Shown here: piece after piece, positions 1-11,431 of the stretch
How positions within the stretch are numbered: position 1 is the stretch's first letter
Layout: each line of letters begins with the position of its first letter
NCBI RefSeq assembly: GCF_020831365.1
Contig: NZ_JAJHPV010000012.1
Location: 124,001-188,000, forward strand
DNA length: 64,000 nucleotides
Origin: Massilia agrisoli
Lineage (GTDB): Bacteria > Pseudomonadota > Gammaproteobacteria > Burkholderiales > Burkholderiaceae_D
Direction: 5' to 3'
Program-made: the position numbers and the translations under genes
Notes under the pieces: model-generated
Told to the model about the DNA's origin: nothing
Seen by the model: the letters and a program-made list of their open reading frames with translations, nothing else
The model's database searches: none

Positions 1-346
1 CCATCAATCCCATCTGGAAAGCGGTGAAGTCGGAGAAGCCGACAAAGATCTTGCCGCTGGCGGCCATGGTCTCGAAATCGATGCGCGGCAGCAGGCGCGT
101 GAGGCCATACTGCCCGCGCAGCGCCATCACGACCTCGACATCGGGGTCGCAGGCGGCCGCCTGCAGCTGCGCCAGGCGCGCTTCATCGGTGCCGCCAAAA
201 CGCTGGAAGGCCCGGGCCGTGTCGAAGTAGTTGTGGACGACGTGGCCGCGCGCTTCGAGCATCTGGATGCCGCGGGCGATTGCCGCGTCGTCGAGGGTGC
301 ATCCGCTGGGCGCAACGATGCCGATACCTGGTTTTGATGTGATCAC
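1..346 (-). CDS. ldcA: LD-carboxypeptidase (peptidase S66), 3' part beyond window
   Basis: This is the N-terminal 115 residues of a serine peptidase of family S66, which removes the terminal D-alanine from murein tetrapeptides in the cytosol during peptidoglycan recycling. Visible family features are an N-terminal GIVAPSG strand, the ALRGQYGLTRLLPRID segment, and FVGFSDFTAF, whose Ser105 sits where the catalytic serine of this family is expected. The Glu and His of the triad would lie outside the window. The GTG start overlaps the stop of the upstream hydrolase by 4 bases (GTGA), which points to coupled translation. MccF-type immunity peptidases share the fold, so substrate specificity is inferred. 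Confidence 0.85.
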   Translation of the reverse strand, partial: MITSKPGIGIVAPSGCTLDDAAIARGIQMLEARGHVVHNYFDTARAFQRFGGTDEARLAQLQAAACDPDVEVVMALRGQYGLTRLLPRIDFETMAASGKIFVGFSDFTAFQMGLM

Positions 347-1269
347 TGTTTTTCGAAAAGCCGTGGTGTTGGGTCGGCTTCCATCTTACCGTGCGCATGC
401 GCGTCGATCAAGGCAAGCAGCCGCTCGATCAGCTGGTCGGGCAAATCGTGCCCCATGCCCTCGATGATCTCCAGCCGCGCGCCGGAAATGTGGCGCGCCA
501 CGTCGATGCCGCAGGCGACGGGAATCAAGGGGTCGGCCGCGCCGTGGATGACCAGGCTGGGCACCCGGATGGCTTCGAGCCGCGCGGTCAGGTCGCCGGC
601 CGCCGCTACCGCGACCATCTGGCGCGCGATGCCCGCGCCGCTGACGTTGCGCCGGATCGCGCGGGCTATGTTGTCGCGCAATTGCTTTTCGGGCGTTGGG
701 TAGGCCGGGCTGCCGATCACCTTGTAGATGTTGGCGGTGTGCTCGATGATGGCTTCCATGTCGCGTGAATTGCGCGGGCGGCGCATCATCACGGCACGCG
801 CCTCGCGCGTCGGCCCCGGCAGGCCGCGGCGCCCGCTGCTGGACATGATTGCCGTCAGGCTGAGGATGCGGTCGGGATACTTGGCGGCCATGATCTGCGC
901 GATCATCCCGCCCATCGAGGTTCCGACCACGTGCGCCTTGGCCACGCCCAGCGCGCGCAGCACGCCGCGGGCGTCCTCGGCCATGTCGTCGAGCGTGTAG
1001 GCGGTTTTGATCGGCCAGCGCAGCAGCGATTTGAGGTAGGTGAGCCAGAGATTGGGCGTGCCGGCGTGGTCGAACTTGGTTGACAGCCCGCAGTCGCGGT
1101 TGTCGAAGCGGATGACGTAGAAGCCCTGCTCGACCAGTCCTTCGACGAAATCGTCGGGCCAGGCGATCAGTTGCATGCCGAGGCCCATGATCAGCAGGAT
1201 GGGGACGTCCTTCGGGTCCCCTGCAGTTTCGTAGGCCAGGCGGATGCCGTTCGACTTCAAGGTAGGCAT
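343..1269 (-). CDS. alpha/beta hydrolase
   Basis: A 308-residue single-domain alpha/beta hydrolase with no signal peptide, so probably cytosolic. The nucleophile elbow is GTSMGG with Ser118, the acid is the Asp in HGAADPL and the base is the His in GMGHDLP; the oxyanion region IMGLGMQLIAWPDD follows the first strands. The closest general class is the TAP/PcaD-like esterase group, but the substrate cannot be read from the sequence. No clear Shine-Dalgarno sequence precedes the ATG. It is 106 bases downstream of tadA, with two GC-rich hairpins between them, and it overlaps the LD-carboxypeptidase start by 4 bases. Confidence 0.85.
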   Translation of the reverse strand: MPTLKSNGIRLAYETAGDPKDVPILLIMGLGMQLIAWPDDFVEGLVEQGFYVIRFDNRDCGLSTKFDHAGTPNLWLTYLKSLLRWPIKTAYTLDDMAEDARGVLRALGVAKAHVVGTSMGGMIAQIMAAKYPDRILSLTAIMSSSGRRGLPGPTREARAVMMRRPRNSRDMEAIIEHTANIYKVIGSPAYPTPEKQLRDNIARAIRRNVSGAGIARQMVAVAAAGDLTARLEAIRVPSLVIHGAADPLIPVACGIDVARHISGARLEIIEGMGHDLPDQLIERLLALIDAHAHGKMEADPTPRLFEKQ

Positions 1270-1322
1270 GGTATCGGTGTAGCTGATTTATCCTGATTCA
1301 GCATACCATCTTTGCGTGGCGA

Positions 1323-1370
1323 GGGTGTGCGCAACGCACCCCAACGCATGAGCGGCGCCAAGGCGGCGCC
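1323..1370 (-). terminator. two GC-rich hairpins after tadA
   Basis: Reading the minus strand after the tadA stop, GGCGCC-GCCTT-GGCGCC (1370-1354) is followed by a stem of GGGTGCG with GCACACCC (1341-1323, one bulged base). There is no T-run, so Rho-independent termination is uncertain. They separate the queE-queD-tadA unit from the hydrolase. Confidence 0.35.
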
Positions 1371-1375
1371 AGCGA

Positions 1376-2291
<916 letters not shown>

Positions 2292-2294
2292 CGT

Positions 2295-2930
2295 TCAGGG
2301 TATCTGGAGGAGTTTATGGGTTTGCAGGCTCAGCTTCCACTTGGGATTGCGCTTGCAGGTCTCGATGGCGAGACGGGTATTGAATTCGGCCAGCGGGCCG
2401 TCCATCGGCTGCACGAAAAAGTTCTCGAAGTCGAGATGCTCGTAGGCGCCAAGATCCTGGTTGGCCTGCGGGATGACCACTTTAAGCTCGTTGCCCTTCT
2501 CCACCACCAGCTTTGAGCCCATCTTGGGGCTGACGCAGATCCAGTCGACCCCCGCCGGCACCGGCAGGGTGCCGTTGGTTTCGATGGCGATCGTAAAGCC
2601 GACGGCGTGCATCGCGCCGATCAGCGCGGCATCGAGCTGGAGCAGCGGCTCGCCGCCAGTGAACACGACGTATTTGCTGGCGGGATAGGCGGCCGGCCAC
2701 AGGCTGTCGATGCGCGCCGCGAGTTCGGCCGGGGTCGGGAATTTTCCGCCCAGCTCGCCATCCGTGCCGACAAAATCGGTATCGCAGAACTGGCAGACGG
2801 CGCTGGCGCGGTCGATCTCGCGCCCCGTCCACAGGTTGCAGCCGGAGAAACGGCAAAACACGGCCGGGCGCCCAGCGTGCGCGCCTTCGCCTTGCAGGGT
2901 GTAAAAAATCTCTTTGATGCTGTAAGTCAC
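2295..2930 (-). CDS. queE: 7-carboxy-7-deazaguanine synthase (radical SAM)
   Basis: A 211-residue radical SAM enzyme that contracts 6-carboxytetrahydropterin to 7-carboxy-7-deazaguanine. Instead of the usual CX3CX2C cluster motif it has a cysteine in SGCNLW, fourteen residues, then CQFC, i.e. CX14CX2C. That variant is known from Burkholderia multivorans QueE. Other family marks are IFYTLQGEG near the N terminus, VFTGGEPL for SAM binding and IETNGT. The open frame extends far upstream, but family alignment and the divergent neighbour put the start at the GTG at 2930 (TYSIKEIFYTLQGEG follows). It heads the queE-queD-tadA run. Confidence 0.93.
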   Translation of the reverse strand: MTYSIKEIFYTLQGEGAHAGRPAVFCRFSGCNLWTGREIDRASAVCQFCDTDFVGTDGELGGKFPTPAELAARIDSLWPAAYPASKYVVFTGGEPLLQLDAALIGAMHAVGFTIAIETNGTLPVPAGVDWICVSPKMGSKLVVEKGNELKVVIPQANQDLGAYEHLDFENFFVQPMDGPLAEFNTRLAIETCKRNPKWKLSLQTHKLLQIP

Positions 2931-3113
2931 GGGGATTGCCTCAATCGTCAACCTTCCATTATACCGCGACCCGGCCGTCACCAGTAAACCACTAAGCCAC
3001 GCCGCCGGCACGGTTTCTTCCCTCTGCGCAACGAGTTGATCGTGAACAAGAAGCTCAACCGCAGCCCACTGTACCTTGACATAAGTCGATTGAGCCAGCG
3101 CAGGAAGGATGCC

Positions 3114-4034
3114 ATGAAACGCGTTCCCCGTACCCCCACCGCCGCCCTCGTCCTTGGCGCAGCATCGGCGCCTTGCCACGCATTCAGCCCTGCGGACTGG
3201 ATTGGCCCGCCGCCCGGCCTGTGGCTGGCAGCGGTCTGGCTGCTGGCGATCGGCTGGGCTTTCCACGCCCTGCTGCGCTACCACCTGCGCTTTGACGACC
3301 GCATGATTGAGGCGCAGGCGCAACTCGGCGTGGAACGCCACGCCCGCATGCTGGCGGAACGGGCGCTGGCGGAGACCCACAAGGTGCTGTGCCGCCTGGT
3401 TGAACAACAGGAGGACGTGCGCGAGACCGAACGCCGGCGCATTGCGCGCGATATCCACGACGACCTCGGCCAGAACCTGATGGCGCTCAAGATTGAGCTG
3501 ACCATGCTGCAGCACGCCACCCGCGCCAATCCCCAGGCGAGCGCCCGCATCGACCTGATGATCCAGAATCTCGACCTCGCCATCCAATCCTTGCGTGGCA
3601 TTATCAACAACCTGCGGCCGCTGGCGCTCGACGCCGGCCTGCGCTATGCGATGGAGTGGCAGCTGGGCGAATTCACCCGGGTGAACGGCATCCGCCACCA
3701 CTTCAGCGCAGACCCGGCCGCGTTTGACACCGACAAGACACTCGATGGGATGCTGTTCCGCATCCTGCAGGAGTCCTTGTCCAATGTGGCGCGGCATTCA
3801 CAGGCGACCGAAGTGCGGGTGGTGCTCAGCTGCGCCGAGGGCCGGATCAGGCTGGCCATCCGCGATAACGGGGTCGGCTTCAACGCCAAGCCAGTTGCCC
3901 AGGGTTGCGGGCTGGGCGGCATTCGCGACCGCGTCGCCGCGCTGGGCGGCACGTTCGCCATCGACGGCCCGCCCGGCGGAGGATGCCAGTTGACGCTTGA
4001 AATCCCCCTAACCCAGCCATTCGCCCTTCACTGA
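3114..4034 (+). CDS. NarX/UhpB-type histidine kinase, no recognised sensor domain
   Basis: A 306-residue kinase of the HisKA_3 class. A membrane or signal segment is at the N terminus (APCHAF, then a hydrophobic stretch around residues 40-55), followed by a coiled coil, the phosphoacceptor box RRRIARDIHDDLGQN, and a HATPase domain with the N box LQESLSNVARHS and the G boxes DNGVGF and GLGGIRDR. There is no HAMP, PAS or periplasmic domain. I chose the ATG at 3114 because AGGAAGG lies just upstream; the frame is open from 3036. No LuxR-type response regulator lies beside it, so the partner is unknown. Confidence 0.88.
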   Translation: MKRVPRTPTAALVLGAASAPCHAFSPADWIGPPPGLWLAAVWLLAIGWAFHALLRYHLRFDDRMIEAQAQLGVERHARMLAERALAETHKVLCRLVEQQEDVRETERRRIARDIHDDLGQNLMALKIELTMLQHATRANPQASARIDLMIQNLDLAIQSLRGIINNLRPLALDAGLRYAMEWQLGEFTRVNGIRHHFSADPAAFDTDKTLDGMLFRILQESLSNVARHSQATEVRVVLSCAEGRIRLAIRDNGVGFNAKPVAQGCGLGGIRDRVAALGGTFAIDGPPGGGCQLTLEIPLTQPFALH

Positions 4035-4160
4035 ACCCGGATCACCCGTTGCCTTGCTTAAAATCAATGGTCCACATAAGTTCCGGTAGGAAAATCAAGT
4101 CTTGCAGGCAGTCAATTACTTGCCCAGCGGCAGCCAGTTTTTAAGAACAGGGAACGGCCC

Positions 4161-5150
4161 ATGACGAGCGCATCTACAATCCAATGCCTGACCGACAGCA
4201 GCGGCAAGCCAGAGCGGATTTTCGCCAACAAGTTGATGGAAATGCTGGCGGTTCCAGCCTTCGTGCTGGACACCGAACGGCGCGTAATGATCTGGAACCG
4301 GGCCTGCGAACGCCTGACGGGCGTTCCCGCCGAGGAGGTCCTGGGCACCAGCGACCATTGGCGCAGCTTTTACCAGGAACAGCGCCCCACCCTCGCCGAC
4401 CTGGTCATCCAGAACCGCCCTGGCGAAGTGCTCCACCTGTACGGTTCAGTGCAGGGCGAGCCGCGGACCGGCTCCCAGATCTGCGCTGAAAGCTGGTGCG
4501 ACATGCCGCGTGCGGGCCGCCGTTACCTTGCCGCCGACGCCAGCCCTGTCTTCGACGACAACAATACCCTGATCGCGGTGGTCGAGACCCTGCGCGACAT
4601 GACCGACGAAAAGCAGGCGCAAATCGCGCTCGAACAGCTGGCCACGCGCGACGGCCTGACGGGCCTTGCCAATCGCCGCTGCTTCGATGACACCCTGCAC
4701 GCGGAATGGTCGCGCGCCATGCGCCAGAAGCAGCCCTTGTCGCTGCTGATGGTGGACGTGGACAACTTCAAGGCCTACAACGACGCCAACGGCCACCTCG
4801 GCGGCGACGAATGCCTGAAGCGCATCGCGACGGCGGTCGCGTCCGAAATGCGCGCCAACGACCTGGTGGCGCGCTATGGCGGCGAAGAATTCGCCGTTAT
4901 CCTGCCCAACCAGGCGCTCAAGGGCGCAGCCATCGTGGCCGAACGCATCCGCGCGCGCGTCGAGCAGCTGCGGCTGCCGAACCGGTTCTCGCGCGACGGC
5001 CGGATTACCGTCAGCATCGGCGCCGCCACCGCGCTGGCATCGAATGAGGCAGACGCTTCCGAACTGGTCGCCATCGCCGACGCCGCCCTCTACCGCGCCA
5101 AGCACATGGGCCGCAACCGCATCAGCCTCCCTACCACCGAAACCGTCTGA
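4161..5150 (+). CDS. PAS-GGDEF diguanylate cyclase
   Basis: A 329-residue cytosolic protein with an N-terminal PAS domain (about residues 28-155; it starts MLAVPAFVLDTERRVMIWN) and a C-terminal GGDEF domain (about 160-325). The active site is intact: RYGGEEF at residues 238-244, with the inhibitory-site motif RAND five residues upstream, so it should make cyclic di-GMP and be feedback inhibited. There are no membrane segments. Its stop lies 1 base from the stop of the convergent serralysin gene. It follows the orphan kinase in the same direction with a gap of 126 bases. Confidence 0.93.
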   Translation: MTSASTIQCLTDSSGKPERIFANKLMEMLAVPAFVLDTERRVMIWNRACERLTGVPAEEVLGTSDHWRSFYQEQRPTLADLVIQNRPGEVLHLYGSVQGEPRTGSQICAESWCDMPRAGRRYLAADASPVFDDNNTLIAVVETLRDMTDEKQAQIALEQLATRDGLTGLANRRCFDDTLHAEWSRAMRQKQPLSLLMVDVDNFKAYNDANGHLGGDECLKRIATAVASEMRANDLVARYGGEEFAVILPNQALKGAAIVAERIRARVEQLRLPNRFSRDGRITVSIGAATALASNEADASELVAIADAALYRAKHMGRNRISLPTTETV

Positions 5151-5151
5151 A

Positions 5152-6627
5152 TCAGGCCCCGAACGGCGTGTAGGCAAAGCCATTGCCGATCACGCCGGCC
5201 AGGGCCTGCTGGTTTTCACCTGACTCCGAAAACGCCAGCAAGGTTTCATTGCGGCTGGCGACTCCCCGTTCCAGCAAGTCCAGGTGCCAGGCCAAGCCGC
5301 CCTCATCCGGTTGCCTTCCGAGCACGTTCAGGTACAGCCGCGTGACGTAAGCCATGTTGTCGAGCTGGCCGTAGCTGGACGCAAACTCCGGGCTGTCGAT
5401 GAAGCCTTGCGCCACCACCGCCAGGCTCACGCCGCGGTCGCCAGCGGCGATCCAGTAGCCAAGTCCGGTCGGGTCGGGGGCACGGTCGAATGCGGCCTGG
5501 TAAAGCCGGTACACCTGGCCGGCAACGCCGTCGATGTCGAGCGCCACCAAGGTGTCGGCAAACCGGATGCGCTCTACGCTATCGAGCAGGTCGCGCCCCT
5601 CGCCTTCCACCACCCAGCCTTGCGCGCTTGCCGACAATTTGTATTGCGCCGCATGGCCGGCCAGGACCACGGTGTCCAGGCCGTCGCCGCCCGCAATCCG
5701 GTCGTTGCCGCTGCCGCCCTGGATGGCGTCTCGGCCCGCGCCAGCGTCGATCATGCTGCCCGCATCGCTGGCGCGGATCGTGTCGTCGCCGATGCCCGTC
5801 ACAAGCTTGTGGATCGTCGCGCCGTAAGCAATGGCGACGTTGTCGAAGCCAGCGCAAGTCGAACTCATCTGGCCAGGGCGCAGGTCGACTACGGCGCCAT
5901 CGATGCAGGCGGTGAAATCGAATGTATTCAGCCCGCCGCCATCCCAGACCGTGCGCGGGGCGCCGTCCGGGCTGAACGCATAGACGTCGTCGCCGCTGCG
6001 CCAGCCCGTGTTTGCGCCATACAGGTACTGGATCGCCTGGATGTCGAGCAGCATCGGCGTCAGGCCTTCCTTGCCGACCACTGCGTGGTTTGCCGACGGG
6101 TTGTAGGACATCTGCGTGTAGCCGCGCGTGTCGAACGCGGCCGGCAGGTAGGGGCCTCCCATCTCATCGAAGGCCTCGTGATACTCCCCCGGATGCTTGA
6201 GTCCGAGCGTATGGCCGATTTCGTGCAGCAAGACGGTAAAGCCGCCTTCGCCGGGCGCCAGCATGTCGTCCATCGGAAAACGGTTGTTGGTAAATACGGC
6301 GGTCGTATGACGGGTAAGCGCATCGGGAAGATAGGCATATGCATTGGTCTGGTCGCCCTGGTCGTTGGTCGCGAACACGAGATTGCCGCCAGACTCAACC
6401 TCGACAAAGACGATGTTTGCCACCGCCGCCCACTCGGCCAGCGCGGCGCGTACCCCCTGCTGCTGCATGGCCGGCATCGGCGCGAAGTCGTTGGCGTCGG
6501 CTTCCGGGGAGTTGGGCGGCAGCGTGCGCGGGAAACTGAAGGTCAGCGTGACGCCAGTGTGGGGACTGGTGTTCCAGCTCGAATAGACCAGCGCATCGAT
6601 GGCATTGATTCCGCTTGAAAGGCTCAT
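5152..6627 (-). CDS. serralysin-like secreted metalloprotease with DUF4214 tail
   Basis: A 491-residue extracellular zinc protease. The catalytic helix is HEIGHTLGLKHPG (His135, Glu136, His139, His145) and the Met-turn lies in TQMSYNPSAN, followed by the typical serralysin stretch DIQAIQYLYGAN. Downstream are a few calcium-binding RTX nonapeptides (GGSGNDRIAGGDGLD) and about 110 residues of DUF4214 repeat (VYRLYQAAFDRAPD; YVTRLYLNVLGRQPDEGG). There is no N-terminal signal peptide, as expected for type I secretion, but no ABC/MFP/TolC genes are nearby. I placed the start at MSLSSG (6627), where the family begins, 21 codons inside the open frame. Confidence 0.9.
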   Translation of the reverse strand: MSLSSGINAIDALVYSSWNTSPHTGVTLTFSFPRTLPPNSPEADANDFAPMPAMQQQGVRAALAEWAAVANIVFVEVESGGNLVFATNDQGDQTNAYAYLPDALTRHTTAVFTNNRFPMDDMLAPGEGGFTVLLHEIGHTLGLKHPGEYHEAFDEMGGPYLPAAFDTRGYTQMSYNPSANHAVVGKEGLTPMLLDIQAIQYLYGANTGWRSGDDVYAFSPDGAPRTVWDGGGLNTFDFTACIDGAVVDLRPGQMSSTCAGFDNVAIAYGATIHKLVTGIGDDTIRASDAGSMIDAGAGRDAIQGGSGNDRIAGGDGLDTVVLAGHAAQYKLSASAQGWVVEGEGRDLLDSVERIRFADTLVALDIDGVAGQVYRLYQAAFDRAPDPTGLGYWIAAGDRGVSLAVVAQGFIDSPEFASSYGQLDNMAYVTRLYLNVLGRQPDEGGLAWHLDLLERGVASRNETLLAFSESGENQQALAGVIGNGFAYTPFGA

Positions 6628-6791
6628 GGCGCTCGTTGTCCAGGCTGTGCAGGGATCAGGAATCCTAGCAAGCCGGGTTGCCGCGGCCATTGCGGGATTC
6701 GGCCTTTTTGCGACGCCGCGCTATTTTTCCCTGTCCTTTATCAAGCGATTAAATTATCCTTCCCGGCTTGTCAGTTACTCAAGGAGACAGT

Positions 6792-9629
<2,838 letters not shown>

Positions 9630-9639
9630 CACAGTACGA

Positions 9640-9724
9640 CACCGTCGTTCCCGCGCAAGCGGGAGCCCATGCAGAGCTGATATTTCGCACTCAGCATAGG
9701 TTCCCGCGTGCGCGGAAACGACGT
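9640..9724. repeat. REP-like inverted pair between convergent genes
   Basis: Two imperfect copies of the same roughly 36-base unit lie head to head. The left copy begins CGTCGTTCCCGCGCAAGCGG and the right copy, read on the other strand, begins CGTCGTTTCCGCGCACGCGG; both continue with GGA(G/A)CC(C/T)ATGC. Each unit also holds its own small hairpin (CCCGC-GCAA-GCGGG in the left copy). Position between two convergent stops fits a BIME-like element or a bidirectional terminator. Confidence 0.6.
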
Positions 9725-9731
9725 ATAAAAC

Positions 9732-10829
9732 TCAGCTCGTCATACGATCCCACCCATGCCGCACCGCGGCCTTGAAGTTCTCCCAGGCCGAACCTGGATG
9801 CGTCCGCGTCCAGTCCGCCCGCAGGTCGGTCTCCACATCCTCGAACGGACGCCCGCGATACAGTTCGCTGCGCCGCATCTCACTGCCATAGCGGTAAGCC
9901 GGCGCATACTCGTCATAGGTCGTGCCCGTGCTGGCGTAGTTGCTGGTCCAGTGGTTGCGATAGTAGTCGTCGTCATCGGCGCCAGGGAGCTGCTCCACTT
10001 CCACCTCGGTACGGCGCAAGGTATCGGTGATGTGCTCTTCGCGGTTGGTTACTTCCTTGCCGACCACCACCTCCTCCACCACGCGGGCGGACTTGCTGAC
10101 GACAGCTTCCTCGGCGGTCTCGCGCATCTCAAACGACTTTTCCTGGAACGCGGGAACCTCGGCCGGGTCGACCATCTTGTCGATGGCGCGGCGCTGCACC
10201 GTCACATGCTCTTCGCGCAGGTTGACGCTCTCATCGACCGGCGTTTCGACCACGTGCGAGTAGATGCGTACCCCGCCGCGCTGCACTTCGCGCTTGCCGA
10301 CCTTGAGTTCTTCCTGCACCACCGGGATGGATTGCGACTCGCTACTGGCGTACTGCATGGACCCGGCGGTGCCGCCCTGGACCGAGCCCTGGCTGGCCTG
10401 CGACTGCTGCGACAGCGCGGCCGACTGCTGCCATGCGCCGATGCTGCCTGCCGTCGAGCCCGTGGCCCATGCCGACGAGCGCTCGTCGATGTCGACCGGG
10501 CCATAGCGCTCGACCAGGTCGGCCGCGCGCTCGACTTCCGGCTCGTTGGGCGCCGTGACCGTCAATACGTAGTGGCCACGCGAAATCGCTTCGTTGTACT
10601 GCGCCATGCGGTCGCTGCGGTCGCTGCCGAACAGGTCGCTGAAGAAGTGCTTGATGCTTTCGCCCATCGACTCGTCCTCGTGCAGCGCTCCGGAGGCCGT
10701 GGCGCCGGTGTGCGTGCCGCCTTCGGACAGGCGCAGGTCGGAGCGGTTGAAGCCCGACGCCAGCAGGTCGTCCATCGCTTTCTGGGCGTCGCTTCGATTA
10801 TCAAATACGGCTACAAGTGTGTGTTGCAT
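9732..10829 (-). CDS. YflT/DUF2382 stress protein (paralogue A)
   Basis: A 365-residue soluble protein. The N-terminal 100 residues resemble the YflT general-stress domain (MQHTLVAVFDNRSDAQKAMD), followed by a Ser/Gln-rich linker and a DUF2382 (YsnF/AvaK) domain from IPVVQEELKVGKREV to REEHITDTLRRTEVEVE. The C-terminal tail is charged and ends HGWDRM. The start at 10829 follows GGAGG; the open frame runs five codons further. It lies 24 bases downstream of a short DUF2382 gene, and a close relative is at 60887-62026. Function is unknown; DUF2382 proteins are usually linked to desiccation or general stress. Confidence 0.85.
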   Translation of the reverse strand: MQHTLVAVFDNRSDAQKAMDDLLASGFNRSDLRLSEGGTHTGATASGALHEDESMGESIKHFFSDLFGSDRSDRMAQYNEAISRGHYVLTVTAPNEPEVERAADLVERYGPVDIDERSSAWATGSTAGSIGAWQQSAALSQQSQASQGSVQGGTAGSMQYASSESQSIPVVQEELKVGKREVQRGGVRIYSHVVETPVDESVNLREEHVTVQRRAIDKMVDPAEVPAFQEKSFEMRETAEEAVVSKSARVVEEVVVGKEVTNREEHITDTLRRTEVEVEQLPGADDDDYYRNHWTSNYASTGTTYDEYAPAYRYGSEMRRSELYRGRPFEDVETDLRADWTRTHPGSAWENFKAAVRHGWDRMTS

Positions 10830-10853
10830 GATTAATTCCTCCAACTGTTGAAG

Positions 10854-11282
10854 TCACTCCCCGCGCACCGCAGGGCCTTCATCGAAACGCTCGACGCAGA
10901 CCGTTTCCGACTTGAGGGGAACGGTCTCCGAGAAACGCTGCGGGCGCTTGCTGCGGGTGATATGGATCTCTTCCTTGATGCGCAGCCGCTTTTCGACTAC
11001 GAGGATTTCCTCCAGTATTGGAACGATGAGCGTGTCGCCTTCGTAGCGCGAAGCGGGCGCCTCGGACAGGGCGACTATTTTGTCGACGGGCACGTGGCGC
11101 ACGTCGACCTGGTCATGCATCAGGGTTTCCTCGATGCGTTGTTCGTGTTCGTCGACGGTCTTGCGTACCCGTACGCCGCGCCCGGTGTCGACAGTGCGAA
11201 TGCCAACGTGCAGTTCCTCCTGGTGCACCGGCACGGCCATGCCCGCGCTATTTTCGACCCTGCCTTCGGTATCGCCTATCAT
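10854..11282 (-). CDS. short DUF2382 protein
   Basis: A 142-residue protein made almost only of a DUF2382-like repeat: VPVHQEELHVGIRTVDTGRG and IVPILEEILVVEKRLRIKEE are the paired halves, each with the alternating charge seen in the family. The ATG at 11282 has GAGGAG eight bases upstream; a GTG three codons earlier has no room for a ribosome-binding site. It is probably the first gene of a two-gene stress unit with the longer paralogue downstream. Confidence 0.78.
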   Translation of the reverse strand: MIGDTEGRVENSAGMAVPVHQEELHVGIRTVDTGRGVRVRKTVDEHEQRIEETLMHDQVDVRHVPVDKIVALSEAPASRYEGDTLIVPILEEILVVEKRLRIKEEIHITRSKRPQRFSETVPLKSETVCVERFDEGPAVRGE

Positions 11283-11431
11283 TACATGCACTCCTCAACA
11301 TTCGCTGTCATTTGCTATTTCGAGAGTACCCCAAAGAGCCGCGAACCTGCGCACCATTGACGTTGCTCAAGTTTGCATTTCGTATGGATAGGAAGCTGGA
11401 AATTTCCACATACCGCAGCACGGAGAACCCA

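Noticed and set aside
2931-3797. Long extension of the queE frame upstream (500-residue reading frame in total)
   Set aside because: It runs antisense to the NarX-type kinase and lacks any domain; GC-rich DNA gives long open antisense frames.
5284-6618. 444-residue plus-strand frame
   Set aside because: Antisense to the serralysin, which has a clear zinc motif; no motif on this strand.
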